64,000 nucleotides of DNA from Mugil cephalus (Eukaryota; Chordata; Actinopteri; Mugiliformes; Mugilidae), in contig NC_061783.1 in assembly GCF_022458985.1 (NCBI RefSeq), forward strand, positions 216,413-280,412, read 5' to 3'. Below the pieces are notes generated by a model, which saw only the letters and a list, made by a program, of their open reading frames with translations, was not told the origin of the DNA and made no database searches. Each line of letters begins with the position of its first letter. Within the stretch, counting starts at the first letter, position 1. Positions 48,168 to 59,699 of this stretch are shown here, piece by piece. Made by a program: the position numbers and the translations under genes.

Positions 48168-51100
48168 TACTAATTTTAACAAATGTGACTTATGAGGATA
48201 AAACAAACAATGTTGGGTGTTTAAATGGACAATGAGGCCACATTTTAAAGCAAACCATCATTAATATACACCTGACAGCTCAAAGGGGAAATGGGCAAAT
48301 TCCCTTGTTTTTGTTGTTCACTGAAGACATTTGGGTTTAAGATCAAAAGATGAGTATGAGACAAGAGTTCAGAATGTCAGCTTTTATTTCCTGGTATTTA
48401 CATGTAGATGTGTTAAACAACTCAGGACATACCCACCTTTGTTTGAACCCACCCATTTTTCAAGTGAGCAAAACTAATGGATAAACCCACATGAAGACCA
48501 GAGAGCTGTCTATGGGAGAAAAGCAAGCCATTTTCAAGCTGAGACAAGAAGGAAAATCCATCAGAGCCATTGGACAAACACTGGGCATAGCAAGCACAAC
48601 AATTTGGAATGTCCTGAATAAGAAAAAAACTACTGGTGTACCGAGCAACAGACGTCGAACAGGTCGGCTAAGGAAAACAACAGTAGTTGATGACAGAAAT
48701 ATTGCGAGAGCCCCCAAAACATCAGTAGGTGACATCACCAACGACCTCCACAGTGCAGTGTCCGAGAGCAGAAATATAGAGGCCCTTCCAAAAGATGCAA
48801 ACCACTCATCAGTAGTAAGAAGTGGAAGGCCAGATTGTAATTTGCAAAGAAGTACAGAGATGAGCCACAAAACTTCTGGAACACAATCTCATGGAGTGAT
48901 GTGACCAAGATTAATCTCTACCAAAGTCATGGAAAGGCCAAATTGTGGAGAAAGAAAGGAACTGCTTATGATCGGAAGCATCAAAGCTCATCTGTGAAGC
49001 ATGTTGGAGGTAATGTCATGGCTTGGGCGTGCATGGCCGCTTCTGGAACAGGCTTATTCATATTTATTGATGATGTAACTTATGATGGTAACAGCAGAAT
49101 GAATTCTGAAGTGTACAGAAACATTTTGTCTGCCAATTTATGAGAAATGCATGCAAACGAATTTGAGGAATTTTATCATGCAGCAGGACAATGACCCAAA
49201 GCACACTGCCAACAAAACAAAGGACTTCATCAGGGGAAAAAGTGGAAGGTTTTAGACTGCCCAAGTCAATCACCTGACCTTAATCCAACTGAGCAGCATT
49301 TCACCTCCTGAAGAGGAGACTGAAGGGAGAACCCCCCTGAAACAAACAAGAACTGAAAGAAGCTGGGGTAAAAGCCTGGAATAGTATCACAAATGAAGAA
49401 TACAACAGTTTAGTGAAGTCGATGGGTTGCAGACTTGAGGCAGTCATTGCAAGCAAGGGCTTTGCCACCAAATATTAAATGTTATTTACTTTAAGATTAC
49501 TTTTGCTCACCTAAAAATGCTGTGGTGTAATACAAATGGTGATATGTCCTAAGTTGTTTAACACATCTACATGTAAATACCAGGAAATAAAAGCTGACAT
49601 TCTGAACTCTTGTCTCATATTCATCTTTTTATTTTAAACCCAAATGTCTCCAGTGAACAACAAAAACAAGGGAATTTGCCTCGCTGTTCCAATACTTTTG
49701 GAGGGGACTGTATATTTTAAAAACACAACAAACGGTTAGAGAGTATCGAGAGAGTACATTGTAAGAATGATAAAGTACCAATTTTCCTGTATGCTTGACA
49801 AGTGAATAAGATATTTCAACCGTACTGTGTGTGTAACTATGCAGGACCACTCAGCAATTTTATTACTATCTTCAAGGATATTTTCACACATCGCAAATGT
49901 GGCAGACTAAGGACTAAACGGAAATAAAAATGTATGGTCCCATGATGTTATGGAGATTTCCAGTGGAGCTACAAATGTAGCATCAGTTCAGAAAACATTC
50001 ATGCCTTCGAAATTGAAAGATGTCCAGCAGTGCCATCAGCTCAGAACAGGCATAAACCAGTGGGACCCAGGTACACCCATTTACTGTCTGGAGAAGTATG
50101 TCCAAAAGTGGTCTTCATGGAAGAACTGCAGGCAAAAAGTGTGTATAATGGTGTGGTGAGTGAGTGTGTGTCTGTATAGAATGACTTATCCATTATGCAA
50201 TATCCATTATGCAATGAGTGTGTGTGTGTCTGTATAGTATGACTTATCCATTATGCAATACCATCAGCATATGATTTGCCCCAAATTTATTCTGCCGCAT
50301 GGAAAAATACAGCCAAGGTCATTAAGAACTATCTTAAGCGTAAAGAAGAACAAGAAGTCCTGGAAATGATGGCATGGCCCCCACAGAGCCCTGATCTCAA
50401 CATCATTGAGTGTGTCTGGGATTACATGAAGAGACAGAATTTGAGGAAGCCTATATCCACAGAAGATCTGTGGTTAGTTTGTTAGTTAGATGTTTGAAAC
50501 AACCTACCAGCCGAGCTCCTTCAAAAACTGTGTGCAAGTGTACCTATGAGAATTGATGCTGTCTTGAAGACAAAGGGTGGTTACACCAAATACACCAAAT
50601 ATTAATATATTATATGATTTAGATTTCTTTTGTTCATACAGTACATTTTGTTAACTGAAGAAAATAAACTATTAACATTGCCATTTTTCTAAGTACAGTG
50701 GGTAAAATGAGTATTGGACACATCACAATATTTCATAGTAAACATATTTCTAAAAGTGCTACTGACATGGAATTTTCACCAGGTGTTGGTAACAACACAA
50801 GTAATCCATACATAGAAAGAAACCAAAATAAATAAGTTCAGCAATTAAGTTATGTGTAATAATGTAAAACAACAGAGGGAGAAAGGGCGGTAGAAAGGGA
50901 GGTGGAAAAAGGCATGGAAAGCCAAGACACCAACTGAAATCTATCAGTGATCAGAAAGCCATCCTGCCCCTTGTCAGTGCAAATGAATATCAGCTGGTTC
51001 AGTCCAAACTGATGGTCTATAGAAAGGTGTGTCATTACCAAGGTGTCACATAAGGAACATCTCATGATGAGTAAAAGCAAAGAACTCTCTCAAGACCTTC

Positions 51101-53661
51101 GCAACCTTATTGTTGCAAAACATTCTGATGGTATTGGTTAGAGAAGGATTTCTAAACTTCTGAACGTTCCAGTGAGCACTGTTGGAGCCATAATCCAGAA
51201 GTGGAAAGAACATCATTCGACCATAAACTGGCCACGACCAGGTGCTCCTCGCAAGATTTCTGACAGAGAAGTGACAAGAATTATCAGAAGAATTGTCCAA
51301 GAGCCAAGGACTACTTGTGGAGAGCTTCAGAAAGACCTGGAATTAGCAGGTACAATTGTTTCAAAGAAAACAATAAGCAATGCACTCAACAGACATGGCC
51401 TGTCTGCATGCTCACCACGCAAGACTCCATTTCTGAAGAAAAAGTATGTTGAAGCTTGTTTAAAGTTTAGTGCACAACTTTTGGACAAGCCTGTTAAATA
51501 CTGGGAGAACATAGTCTGGTCAGATAAGAACAAAACTGAACTCTTTGGATGCTATAACACACACCATCTTTGGAGGACAAAATGCACTGCACGTCACCCC
51601 AAAAACACCACACTGGCAGTGAAGTTTGGAGGTGGGAACATCATGGTGTGGGGCTGTTTTTCTGCGTATGGTACCAGCAAACTTCAAATAACTGAAGGGA
51701 GGATGAATGGAAAAATGTACCGAGACATTCTTGAAGAATCTGCTATCTGCCAAAATGATGAAGATGAAACGAGGGTGGACATTTCAGCGAGACAATGATC
51801 CCAAACACGGAGCCAAGGAAACTCTCAACTGGCTTCAGAGAAGGAAAATAAAGCTGCTAGAATGGCCCAGCCAATCACCTGACTTGAATCCAATTGAAAA
51901 TCTATGGAAAGAACTAAAACTCAGAGTTCATAGAAGAGGCCCACAGAACCTTCAAGATTTAAAGACTGTGTGCCAAAATCACACCGGAATAGCATGCGAC
52001 TAGTTTCTCCATACAGGAGGCTTCTTGAAGCCGTCATTGCCAACAAATGCTTTTATAGAAAGTATTAAATATCAGTAAGTATGTTCAATACTTTTCCCTC
52101 TGTTGTTTTTCATTATTACACATAACTTAATTTCTGAACTTATTTTTAGTTTCTTTCCATGCATGGATTACTTGAATTGTACCAACACCTGGTGAAAATT
52201 TCATGTCAATAGCAAATTTAGAAATATGTTTACTTTGAAAAATTGTGATGTGTCCAATACTTATTTTACCTGCTCTTATTCTTACTTTACAGCATTTTTA
52301 ACACCTGCCTAAAACATTTATGACATTTTTGATTCTGCACAAAGCTGTTTTAAGGAAAAGATTTAGGATATGCATTCGGATCAGAACTTACCTGGTTTCC
52401 ACCAGCAGCTAGGACACTCAGTCCAAACAGCATGGCAGTAATGCAGATCAACAGCTCCAGCACCAGGAAGATCACCAGTGTCCCCAAAATACCATCAATC
52501 AACAGCTAGCCAGAGAAATCCAAAAGCACAGATGGTTAAAAAACAGTCTTTCACAGTAATAATTTCACAGTTCTATCAGTTAGAGACATTTGCACTTCTT
52601 CGTGCACTCTGTGGGACACAAATTAACCTGTCTGACCAGAGTATTACTGCAGTATTAACAATAGTCAGTCACTTACTTTACACTTTTGCTCGATCTGACC
52701 GGTGCATTTCCTGAAACAATGTTGCTGCAGTGGACAGTAAAGACAAAAACACACAGTGTGTTTTTTCACAATATGTAAAGTATGTCTTTATTTTTATATT
52801 GTAATTGAACAAAATTGCAGTCATTTACACATGACGGTGAATCTGTTTGTGCTACATGGCCTGCCTCATACGCATGCATCTTAAAAGTATAAACCTAGGA
52901 CCTAGGGGGGTTCTGGAATTGAAATTCTTGTTTTCATAGAAATACACTGTGAAGCTACATATGAGTTCTGAGGTCTATAGTGTAAAACCAACCTCATATC
53001 GGAGCTGTTCAGTGATTCAAGTGTTTTAACAAAGTGAATGAGCGTATTTAGTTCCAAAGCCACCTAAGTAACTTTCACCACCAAACAGAAGAAATATATA
53101 GAGAAACTGTGTACATTTAGTTAGTTCCAACTGAAGTAGATGCAATCTGGTTTATACTAGGCACAAGTCATAGCAATAATTCCCAATTATGAATAATGCT
53201 TCAACCACAATAACAACAATTAGTTTGAAATGGTTTAATTTGTTCCCAAAATACATTTCTGTCCCGAAAAACATTGTTTCAGTCTTGCACCAGGCAAGAA
53301 ACAAATTGAACAATTTTAGACACAAACTCAATCTAGCAACAATTTTGGGATTTAGTTTTGGCCAAACTTCAGTTGAATTCAGGCTAATTTCAATTCCAGT
53401 AGTTATCCAGGTTAATCTTGAATATGTAATTCAGTAATGTGCTGCAAATGTTAGTACTGCCCAAGCTGTAGCATGATCTGCCACAGAGCCAAAGAATAAC
53501 AGGGTTTGTTTTAAAGCCAATACCACAGCATGTAGCTCCAGTCTGTGGCAGTGTTCACAGTGGTAAGAGTCCTGGCGGTAGGGGAGGTGTTTGGACATCA
53601 AACCCAGAGCTGCAGTGGCAAATGCAGCACTGATGAGGTGCAACACCAGGACGCATTTTAT
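45983..53661 (-). CDS. MS4A-like four-helix membrane protein, last three exons
   Basis: Three exons on the - strand join in phase 0. Exon 53524-53661 (46 aa) has a helix ([20 protein letters not shown]) and a Cys-containing loop ([17 protein letters not shown]). Exon 52392-52505 (38 aa) has the last helix ([20 protein letters not shown]) and ends at a perfect GTAAGT donor. Exon 45983-46093 (36 aa and stop) is an acidic Pro-rich tail ([16 protein letters not shown]). A helix, a loop with paired Cys, a helix and a cytoplasmic tail fit helices 3-4 of the MS4A/CD20-like family; no member can be named. Earlier exons should lie beyond 53661 but were not recognised. The last acceptor reads CAGCAG, allowing a one-Gln difference. 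The donor of the 53524 exon is the weak GTATTG. The last intron is 6.3 kb, filled with Tc1 elements. Confidence 0.72.
46153..46835 (-). mobile_element. SINE-like element, split by the 430-bp repeat
   Basis: The two parts are 46153-46317 (AACGCTTTTCTACCTACTCA, then the CA run, then AGTGTCTTGCTCAAGGACAC) and 46760-46835. On the - strand the second part looks tRNA-like: B box GGTTCGATCCC at 46771-46781 and an A-box-like stretch ending near 46832. A ~55-bp piece of the same element appears inside the gag at 63421-63470. Confidence 0.65.
46318..46751 (+). repeat. Mobile ~430-bp repeat, copy 3, inserted in a SINE
   Basis: Near-identical to 42430-42885 apart from small deletions (about 22 bp at 46557). 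It interrupts the SINE at 46153-46835. CATATGG stands before it (46311-46317) and again after it (46754-46760 and nearby), a possible target duplication. Confidence 0.7.
46946..47550 (-). mobile_element. Tc1-type nonautonomous element (605 bp)
   Basis: The ends CACTATATTGCCAAAAGTAT and its complement, with TA outside both (46944-46945 and 47551-47552). On the - strand weak transposase traces remain ([15 protein letters not shown] near 47200), so it is an internally deleted Tc1-group element. It lies in the last intron of the MS4A-like gene. Confidence 0.8.
47553..48284. other. Intronic A/T-rich stretch with GGAC and CA repeats
   Basis: (GGAC)n at 48078-48099 and a CA run at 48105-48166. No gene seen. 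Confidence 0.7.
48285..49710 (+). mobile_element. Tc1 element, parent type of the CAGTCCCC MITEs
   Basis: The right end is complete (CTTTTGGAGGGGACTG to 49710, then TA); the left end lacks the outermost ~25 bp. The transposase runs from ATG 48491 to about 49480: [31 protein letters not shown], then WSDVTKINL with the first Asp (48895), GGNVMAW, then QQDNDPKH in another frame (49180-49205) and [13 protein letters not shown] (49265-49305). Frameshifts near 48760, 48900 and 49140. Confidence 0.88.
50696..52270 (+). mobile_element. Tc1 element (inner), the most intact one here
   Basis: The left end CAGTGGGTAAAATGAGTATT follows TA (50694-50695); the right end stops a few bases short near 52270. 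The inverted ends are about 190 bp. The transposase ORF is described in the separate entry 51067-52075. It sits in the 3' tail of the Tc1 starting at 49930. Confidence 0.88.
51067..52075 (+). pseudogene. Tc1 transposase, two main lesions
   Basis: ATG 51067 opens [19 protein letters not shown] at 51142 sits where a codon for the first helix-turn-helix is expected. The open frame to 51798 gives [43 protein letters not shown] (first Asp) and [16 protein letters not shown]. After one frameshift near 51750, [13 protein letters not shown] (second Asp) and [17 protein letters not shown] (Glu) follow, then an RR-P-NLQDL tail and a stop at 52002, with a little more in another frame. All three DDE residues remain. 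Confidence 0.85.
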
Positions 53662-53984
53662 CTGCAAATGTACAAAATTATACACAATAAAACATGGGGA
53701 CACAAAAACTTACACAAATGACATTGACAAATAACAACATACATAAAATAATGTACCAATCTGAATATTACAGATTAAAGTAAGATTGCAAAACTAACAA
53801 TGGATAACTAATGGAACCATCAGGGATTCCCTTTTAAAGGAAGAAACCTTGAATAGAACCCAACTCAAATGGAGTGACCAATCAGCCGGGTACAGACAGA
53901 AAAAGTGGCCACCTCTGTGGTGTCGTGAACAGGAGTAATGGCTAGAGGAATAAGTGAATTGCTATGCAGTATGATAATATTTAG

Positions 53985-55840
53985 GCCAGCAAAAAAGGCC
54001 TTGCTAACCCCCTTTTTTTTCTCCAAGATTCAAGATCACTTTATTGATCCCTGCAGGGGAATTATTATGTCCAAGGAGTCACAAGATAAGAAAAACATAT
54101 GTGAACACATACACTGTGTTCCAAATTATTATGCAAATTGTATTTAAGTGTCATAAAGATCACATTTTTTTGTTTTTCAATTAAACTCATGGATGGTATT
54201 GTGTCGCAGGGCTCCTTGGATCACTGAAATCAATCTGACACCTGAGATAATTAGTTCGCCAGGTGAGCCCAATTAAGTAAAAAACTACTTAAGAAGGACG
54301 TTCCACATTATTAAGCAAATGACCATTTCCAAGCAATACGGGAAAGAAAAAGGATCTCTCTGCTGCCGAAAAGCGTGAAGTAGGTATATCAGGGTACGAA
54401 AACCTTAGATATTTCACAAAAACTTAAGCGTGATCATAGTACTGTTAAGGATAAAGGCACAATGAGGAAGGTTTCTGCCAGACAGATACATCGGATTAAG
54501 AGAGCAGCTGCTAAAATGCCGTTACAAAGTAGCAAACAGATATTTGAAGCTGCTGGTGCCTCTGGAGTCCCACAAACATCAAGGTGTAGGATCCTCCAGA
54601 GGCTTGCGTAAACCTTCTATTCGGCCACCCCTAAACAATGCTCACAAGCAGAAACGGCTGCAGTGGGCCCAGAAATACATGAAGATTAATTTTCAAACAG
54701 TCTTGTTCACTGATGAGTGCTGTGCAACCCTGGATGGTCCAGATGGATGGAGTGGTGGATGGTTGGTGGACGGCCACCATGTCCCAACAAGGCTGCGACG
54801 TCAGCAAGGAGGTGGCAAAGTCATGTTTTGGGCCTGAATCATGGGGAGAGAGCTGGTCGGCCCCTTTAGTGTCCCTGAAGGTGTGAAAATGACCTCTGTA
54901 AAGTATGTGGAGTTTCTGACTGACCACTTTCTTCCATGGTACAAAAAGAAGAACCGTGCTTTCCGTAACAAAATCTGCAAGGAATACCTCTGCATCATTG
55001 GCTACTATGGGCATAAAAGGAGAGAAACTCATGGTGTGGCCCCTGACCTCAACCCTATTGAGAACCTTTGGAGCATCCTCAAGCAAAAGATCTATGAGGG
55101 TGGGAGGCAGTTCACATCCAAACTGCAGCTCTGGAAAGCTATTCTGACATCCTACAAAGAAATTCAAGCAGAAACCCTCCAAAAACTCACAAGGTCAATG
55201 GATGCAAGAATTGTGAACTGCTATCAAATAAAAGGTCCTATGTTAAAATGTAACTTGACATCTTAAGATGTTTTTGATTGAAATAGCTTTTGATTTCAGT
55301 AAATATGACCTCTTAATGCTGCAAATTCAAAAGATGAGCATTTTCAGTTCTTAAGAACCTGTAAAATGTTATAAAACTCGTTGTGCGTAATCATTTGGAA
55401 AAGTGCATTTTAAGTTTTTTATTTTTGAAAAATACTGTTGTCATTGGGAGGTTTGTTCAATAACATTAGAATTCATTAAAATAACAGTCGCATTGACTAT
55501 TTAGGGCAATCTGAGAAAAATATCATTTGCATAAAAATTTGGAACAGTGTATGTAAATAACAATAACAATCTGTCCTACAGCACAGTGACAGGAGCCACT
55601 GGCTGCGGCTGCTTTTCTACCCCACCAGGATGTGGTGAAGGGGGTGACTGTCACAGTCCAGGATGCTCTGTACCTTCCTCCCGTAGCACCTTTCAGTGAC
55701 AGTCCCCACTGCCTACTGAGTCCAGACTCTTCCCCACAACCGAACCAGTCATGCAAATTAGTTTGTCCAGGCGCTTCCTGTTCTTGTCTGTCAAACTGCA
55801 ACCCCAACAGACACCAGTATACAGCACAGTGCTCTATAAA
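53985..55840 (-). mobile_element. LINE 3' end (Rex-like), interrupted by a Tc1
   Basis: On the - strand, 55830-55560 gives the C-terminal part after RT: TDKNRKRLDKLI, TGSVVGKSLDSV, ESILDCDSHPLHH-like in broken frames. The 3' UTR then crosses the Tc1 (54112-55549) to 54109-54013, ending AGGGATCAATAAAGTGATCT and CTTGAATCTTG, the usual 3' end of a common fish LINE. Confidence 0.65.
54112..55549 (+). mobile_element. Tc1 element inside a LINE tail, dead
   Basis: The ends CACTGTGTTCCAAATTATTA and the complement, with TA outside (54110-54111 and 55550-55551). The transposase, from about 54340, is broken by frameshifts: TDECCATLDGPDGWSGGW (first Asp, 54710), GGGKVMFWA, PFSVPEGVKMTSVKYVEFL (54865), then [20 protein letters not shown] with the Glu (55035). 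The stretch that should hold the second Asp is deleted near 54980. Confidence 0.87.
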
Positions 55841-55934
55841 ACAGACTTTATTATTTTCTACATTGCAAGTTAATTATGACGAAATCAAAATGAATGAAAT
55901 TATGTATTAAACTAAAACATGTTACACACACAGC

Positions 55935-56262
55935 CAGCACAGTTGCTTGGTGGTTAGCGCTAATGCCTTCTAGCGAGAAGGTCCGGGTTTACATGTTCTC
56001 CCTGTGACGGCGTGGGTTTTCTACAGGTGCTCCGGCTTCCTCCTGCCTACAAAGAAATTCTCATTAGGCTGATTGGTGACACTAAATTGACCCTAGGTGT
56101 GAGGGTGAGTGAGAATTGTTGTTTGTCTATGTGTTGGCCCTGCGATAGACTGGTGACTTGTCCAGGGTGTACCCCGCCTCTTGCCCGTTGACAGCTGGGA
56201 TAGGCTCCAGCAACCCCCGTGACCGAGTGAGGATTAAGCAGTATGGAAGATGAGGTGAGGTG
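55935..56262 (+). mobile_element. tRNA-derived SINE, near full length
   Basis: It starts with a tRNA-like part with A box (GTGGTTAGCGCTAATGC, 55951-55967) and B-box-like GGTCCGGGTTTAC (55979-55991), then the body shared with 35065: ATTGGTGACACTAAATTGACC, GCGATAGACTGG, TGGGATAGGCTCCAGC, and ends GGATTAAGCAGTATGGAAGA. RNA polymerase III transcription would be expected of this type. Confidence 0.8.
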
Positions 56263-56394
56263 TTAAACATACCAGAATATACCCCTGTGCTGCTATTTCG
56301 CGCCCTCTCTCTCCTCGCTCTTTGTTTCCTTCTTTACAGGCTGGCAGGCATTTAACAATCAGGTAGGGGATAAAGAGGAGGAGGGGAGAGGCCA

Positions 56395-57070
56395 GGGGCC
56401 TCATTTATCAACCGTGCTTACGCACAGATCTGTGCGTAAAAAGAGCGCCGCCATTGCCAGATTCCCAAACATAATTTGGAGCCATATATTGAGCCACATC
56501 GCAATAAACTACACAATAGTCAATACACAAATAATAACAGATGCAACTACATCTTGTACAAACGCACTTCAGTGTAAACCGAGAAAGCTCAATCTAGAGA
56601 GAGGATCATACAAAGATTTTAGGTCAGTCTGTTAGCTGATGTTTGGAATGTGAGAAATTTCATTTTTCTTTATTTTAATTTACTCTATTTAAATGTAACA
56701 TTTGTGATGCACATGCAACTACCCGTTTCAGCGAGTCGTTTATTTGCAGTAAAGTATTTTCCATGTTTGTCAGATGATCCTTAATTTCATGTGTGGATTT
56801 GGTGGGGTCTTGCTAATTATTGCTAATAATTAAACGATTTTCTTTCTACGCTTCCATCGCTTCTGCTACCATATATGGTCAATTCAGGGCGTGTCTGAAT
56901 GCAAATGACCCAAACCATGCACGAGCATGGTAGTTAATAACAGGTGGGATTTATCATCACCTTACTTATTAGTGTGTGTAGGGCCGGTGCCCGCACGTTT
57001 GATAAAGCCGGATTTTTTTGTAGTCAGAATTTGGAACCTTTTCTACACACGGTTTAATAATTGAGGCCCC
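56395..57070. mobile_element. Nonautonomous DNA transposon with GGGGCCTCA ends
   Basis: It starts GGGGCCTCATTTATCAACCG and ends in the near reverse complement (CGGTTTAATAATTGAGGCCC). Length 676 bp, no transposase. The superfamily cannot be named from the ends alone and the target duplication is unclear. The ORF at 56414-56635 inside is probably accidental. Confidence 0.65.
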
Positions 57071-57514
57071 AGGTCTCTCACTCTGGGGCAGCAACAGCAG
57101 GGGAAGGTTTACTGTCTTTTGAATAAGTTAACCCTTGGTTTTTCCTCTGACCTTGATGGCAGAGTTTTCTTACTTTAGTTTGTTATTTTATTTTGAGACC
57201 ACCGGTAGTCCTGTTTGGCATTTTGTTTTAGGTTATAGGTTTTCCTTTTGACTGGTGTCTTCATTCTAGATTTGGTATATAACTTTATGAGCTAACCTTT
57301 TTTTTCTTTTTTTCCACAGTGTGAATTTTTCAATAAAGTTGTCTTCTTTGCAACCTTGAAATCTTTGTGTGTGGCGTTCTTATTTGTTGTGGTGTCATTG
57401 AACCTTGTGCAACTTCAATTCTATGAGGCCGTAACAACCACAAAAACTAGAAGAGATTATAACAGACTTCAGATGAACCTGACACACAAGACACCTTCCC
57501 CTCTGCATTCATGG
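57071..57514. other. Unassigned, LTR- or UTR-like with AATAAA
   Basis: A T-rich stretch with AATAAAGTTGTC at 57333 followed by a GT-rich region, resembling an LTR R/U5 or a 3' UTR. It continues the text left of the TIR element (56275-56394), so that element probably inserted into it. Confidence 0.35.
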
Positions 57515-57902
57515 TGTGACGCCCCGGTCTAGGGATTCGGGGACAGAACATAAAGGAGTAGGCAAAATATAAAGTGAAACAAAGTTGATTGTTTAATTAC
57601 AGAATGGAAATGAGTTACAAATGTGTATATCAAATAAAGCGTGGCTTCAGGGTGAACAAAAGGTCAAAACAAAATACAGGCTATCTCATGCCCCAGAAAA
57701 CTATACAAATCCTCAACCTCAACATGAAAACAATAAAAGACAGTTTCTAATCCTGACTGCCTGGACTAAATTAAACAGGAGAAAAATAGCAGGAGGGAAC
57801 TGCACTTGACAAAGATCCTCAAAAAAAAAACAAAAACGGAGGTCTCACTCGCGAGCCAATGATGTTAAAATAAAAATGCTTAAAAAACCGTTGTTCGTAA
57901 CA
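57515..57902 (-). mobile_element. Solo LTR of a Gmr1-like element, ATGG duplication
   Basis: It starts TGTGACG and ends CGTAACA on the + strand, with ATGG on both sides (57511-57514 and 57903-57906). Its reverse complement matches 62690-62999, the LTR-like sequence just upstream of the gag at 63097 (shared AAGCCACGCTT, TATGTTCTGTCCCCGAA and GACCGGGG). AATTAAACA and TTATTTGATA stretches give possible signals. The ORF across it is not real. Confidence 0.82.
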
Positions 57903-58089
57903 ATGGAAAAGAAGTTATGTGTGTGGAGTACCCAAAGTTCCTCAGAGTTGTCTGATCAAAATAGCTTACATGGACAATCAACACCTTAATGCTGATGAAA
58001 AAGACTTTACAAAGACTGTTCTTCCTCAGGAGCTTAAACAAGCCAAGGTCCCATCAAAACACCATCTCCTCCCCTCTTCACCTGAGCCT

Positions 58090-59145
58090 GGCACCTGGAG
58101 GAGAAGAACACCCATGTGCAGATGCTGTTCCTGGACTTCAGTTCAACGTTCAACACGATCATCCGATAGCATCTGGTAGGAAAACTGGGACACCTGGGCT
58201 TCAGCACCCCCTTGTGCAACTGGCTGCTAGACTTCCTCACTGACAGACCTCAGTCAGTGCGGGTCAGACAGCACACCTCCAATGTCATCTCCCTCAGCAC
58301 AGGCTCCCCTCAGGGCTGCATCCTGAGCCTTTTGCTGTTCACTCCGATGACACACGACTGCATTCCCAGGTTCGCCACCAATCACATTGTGAAGTTTGTG
58401 GACGACACCACGGTGGTGGGCCTCATCAGAGAAGACAATGACCTGGCCTACAGAAAGGAGGTGGAACAGCTGATGGGCTGGTGCAGAGACAATAGCCTGA
58501 TCCTGAATGTGGACAAGACAAAGGAGATAATCGTCGATTTCAGAAAGAACCAGCCCAGCCAAGCTCCACTGCTCATCAACAGCTCAGCTGTGGAAGCGGT
58601 CAGCAGCACCAAATTCCTGGGGATGCACATCACATATGACCTCACTTGGTCTGTGAACACCACTTCACTGGTCAAGAGGGTACAGAAGTGCTTGTACTTC
58701 CTGCGTAGGATGAGGAGAGTGGTGAGGACAGCGGAGACAATCATCGGGACCCCTCTTCCCTCCATTCAGGACATCTCATCACAGCGCTGCATGTCCCAAG
58801 CCCGTAACATCGTCAGTGACCCCTCACAGCCCCACCATTGACTGTTCTCCCTGCTGCCCTATGGAAAGAGGTTCTGCAGCATCCGGTGCAGGTCCACCAG
58901 GTTCTGCAACAGCTTTTTCCCTCTTGTTGAACTACTGAACTCTTAACTGGGCTGTCATTTTGCACTGATATTTTGCACTGTGAAACATGTCATCCTATAC
59001 ATCTACATTACTGCTGCACTTTATATTGTATTTTACCTTATTTTATTTGTAATTTTATTACATTGCCCTGAGCCGTATGCAACGAATTTTTGTTCTGTAT
59101 ACACCCTGTGCATTCAAAATGACAATAAAGTTAGTCTAAGTCTAA
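58090..59145 (+). mobile_element. Rex-like LINE, RT and 3' end
   Basis: RT text: MQMLFLDFSSTFNTII in a split frame (58115-58165), [20 protein letters not shown] (58220), [15 protein letters not shown] (58295), [11 protein letters not shown] with the catalytic DD (58393) and [15 protein letters not shown] (58500). The C-terminal part is shortened: LYFLRRMRR joins directly to [19 protein letters not shown] (58690-58770), skipping the segment with the W-Y-G motif. The 3' end carries GAATTTTTGTTCTGTATACA and AATGACAATAAAGTTAGTCT (59085-59140). No ORF start. Confidence 0.85.
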
Positions 59146-59154
59146 TTCTAACAC

Positions 59155-59450
59155 TACTGTGCAATTTCTCTTGGGGACTGTGTTATGGGGTGGTATGCCA
59201 GCTGCATCACCACTGACAGGAAAGATCTGCAGTGTCTGGTCAAAGCGGCACAGTGCGTCATTGGAATGGAGCTCTCCAGTCTGGATATCATGTTCGGATG
59301 CAAACTTATGAGGAAGGCAAACAATGAAATTACAAAAGTAAAGACAGCACATAGCCTGGTTCCCCGTTTGATGAACCACTGCCATCCTGATAATGGTTTA
59401 GGACAGTCTGAAAACAGCTTTTAACCCAAACCTATGGCCTACATGCCACC
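59155..59450 (+). mobile_element. LINE C-terminal fragment
   Basis: Reads MGWYASCITTDRKDLQCLVK and AAQCVIGMELSSLDIMFGCK, then RKANNEI: the post-RT part of the same kind of LINE as 58090, including the W-Y segment that copy lacks. It directly follows that copy's 3' tail, so it is a separate insertion or a tandem piece. Confidence 0.65.
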
Positions 59451-59699
59451 TACTCATCCACTATAACATACGTAACACAAACAAATACAGCCCTAACAGC
59501 ATGTTAGCACATGTGGTGGTATCAATCATGCTACTAGTTTTTCACTGTTTATCATGCAGTTACTCTGATGTTGTACTATTTTTAATCACGTTGCTACTTT
59601 TTAATATTCACTTTTGTTTTTTTACACTATCCTGCCGTTACTATTTAAATATCTTACAGGCACTCACACCATAGATCCTATATAACAGGAAAAAAGCCC

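Larger units (their letters stand above)
49930..52325 (+). mobile_element. Tc1 element (outer), host to another Tc1
   Basis: The left part (49930-50693) has the transposase segments [19 protein letters not shown] (50015), QIYSAAW and [20 protein letters not shown] (50370-50430) and the end AYQPS-like C-terminus to a stop near 50605. A 60-bp (TG/ATGCAA) duplication sits at 50150-50270. The 3' end resumes at 52272-52325 (TTCTTACTTTACAGCATTTT, then ACACCTGCCTAAAAC) after the inner Tc1. The same family occurs at 770-1030. Confidence 0.8.
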
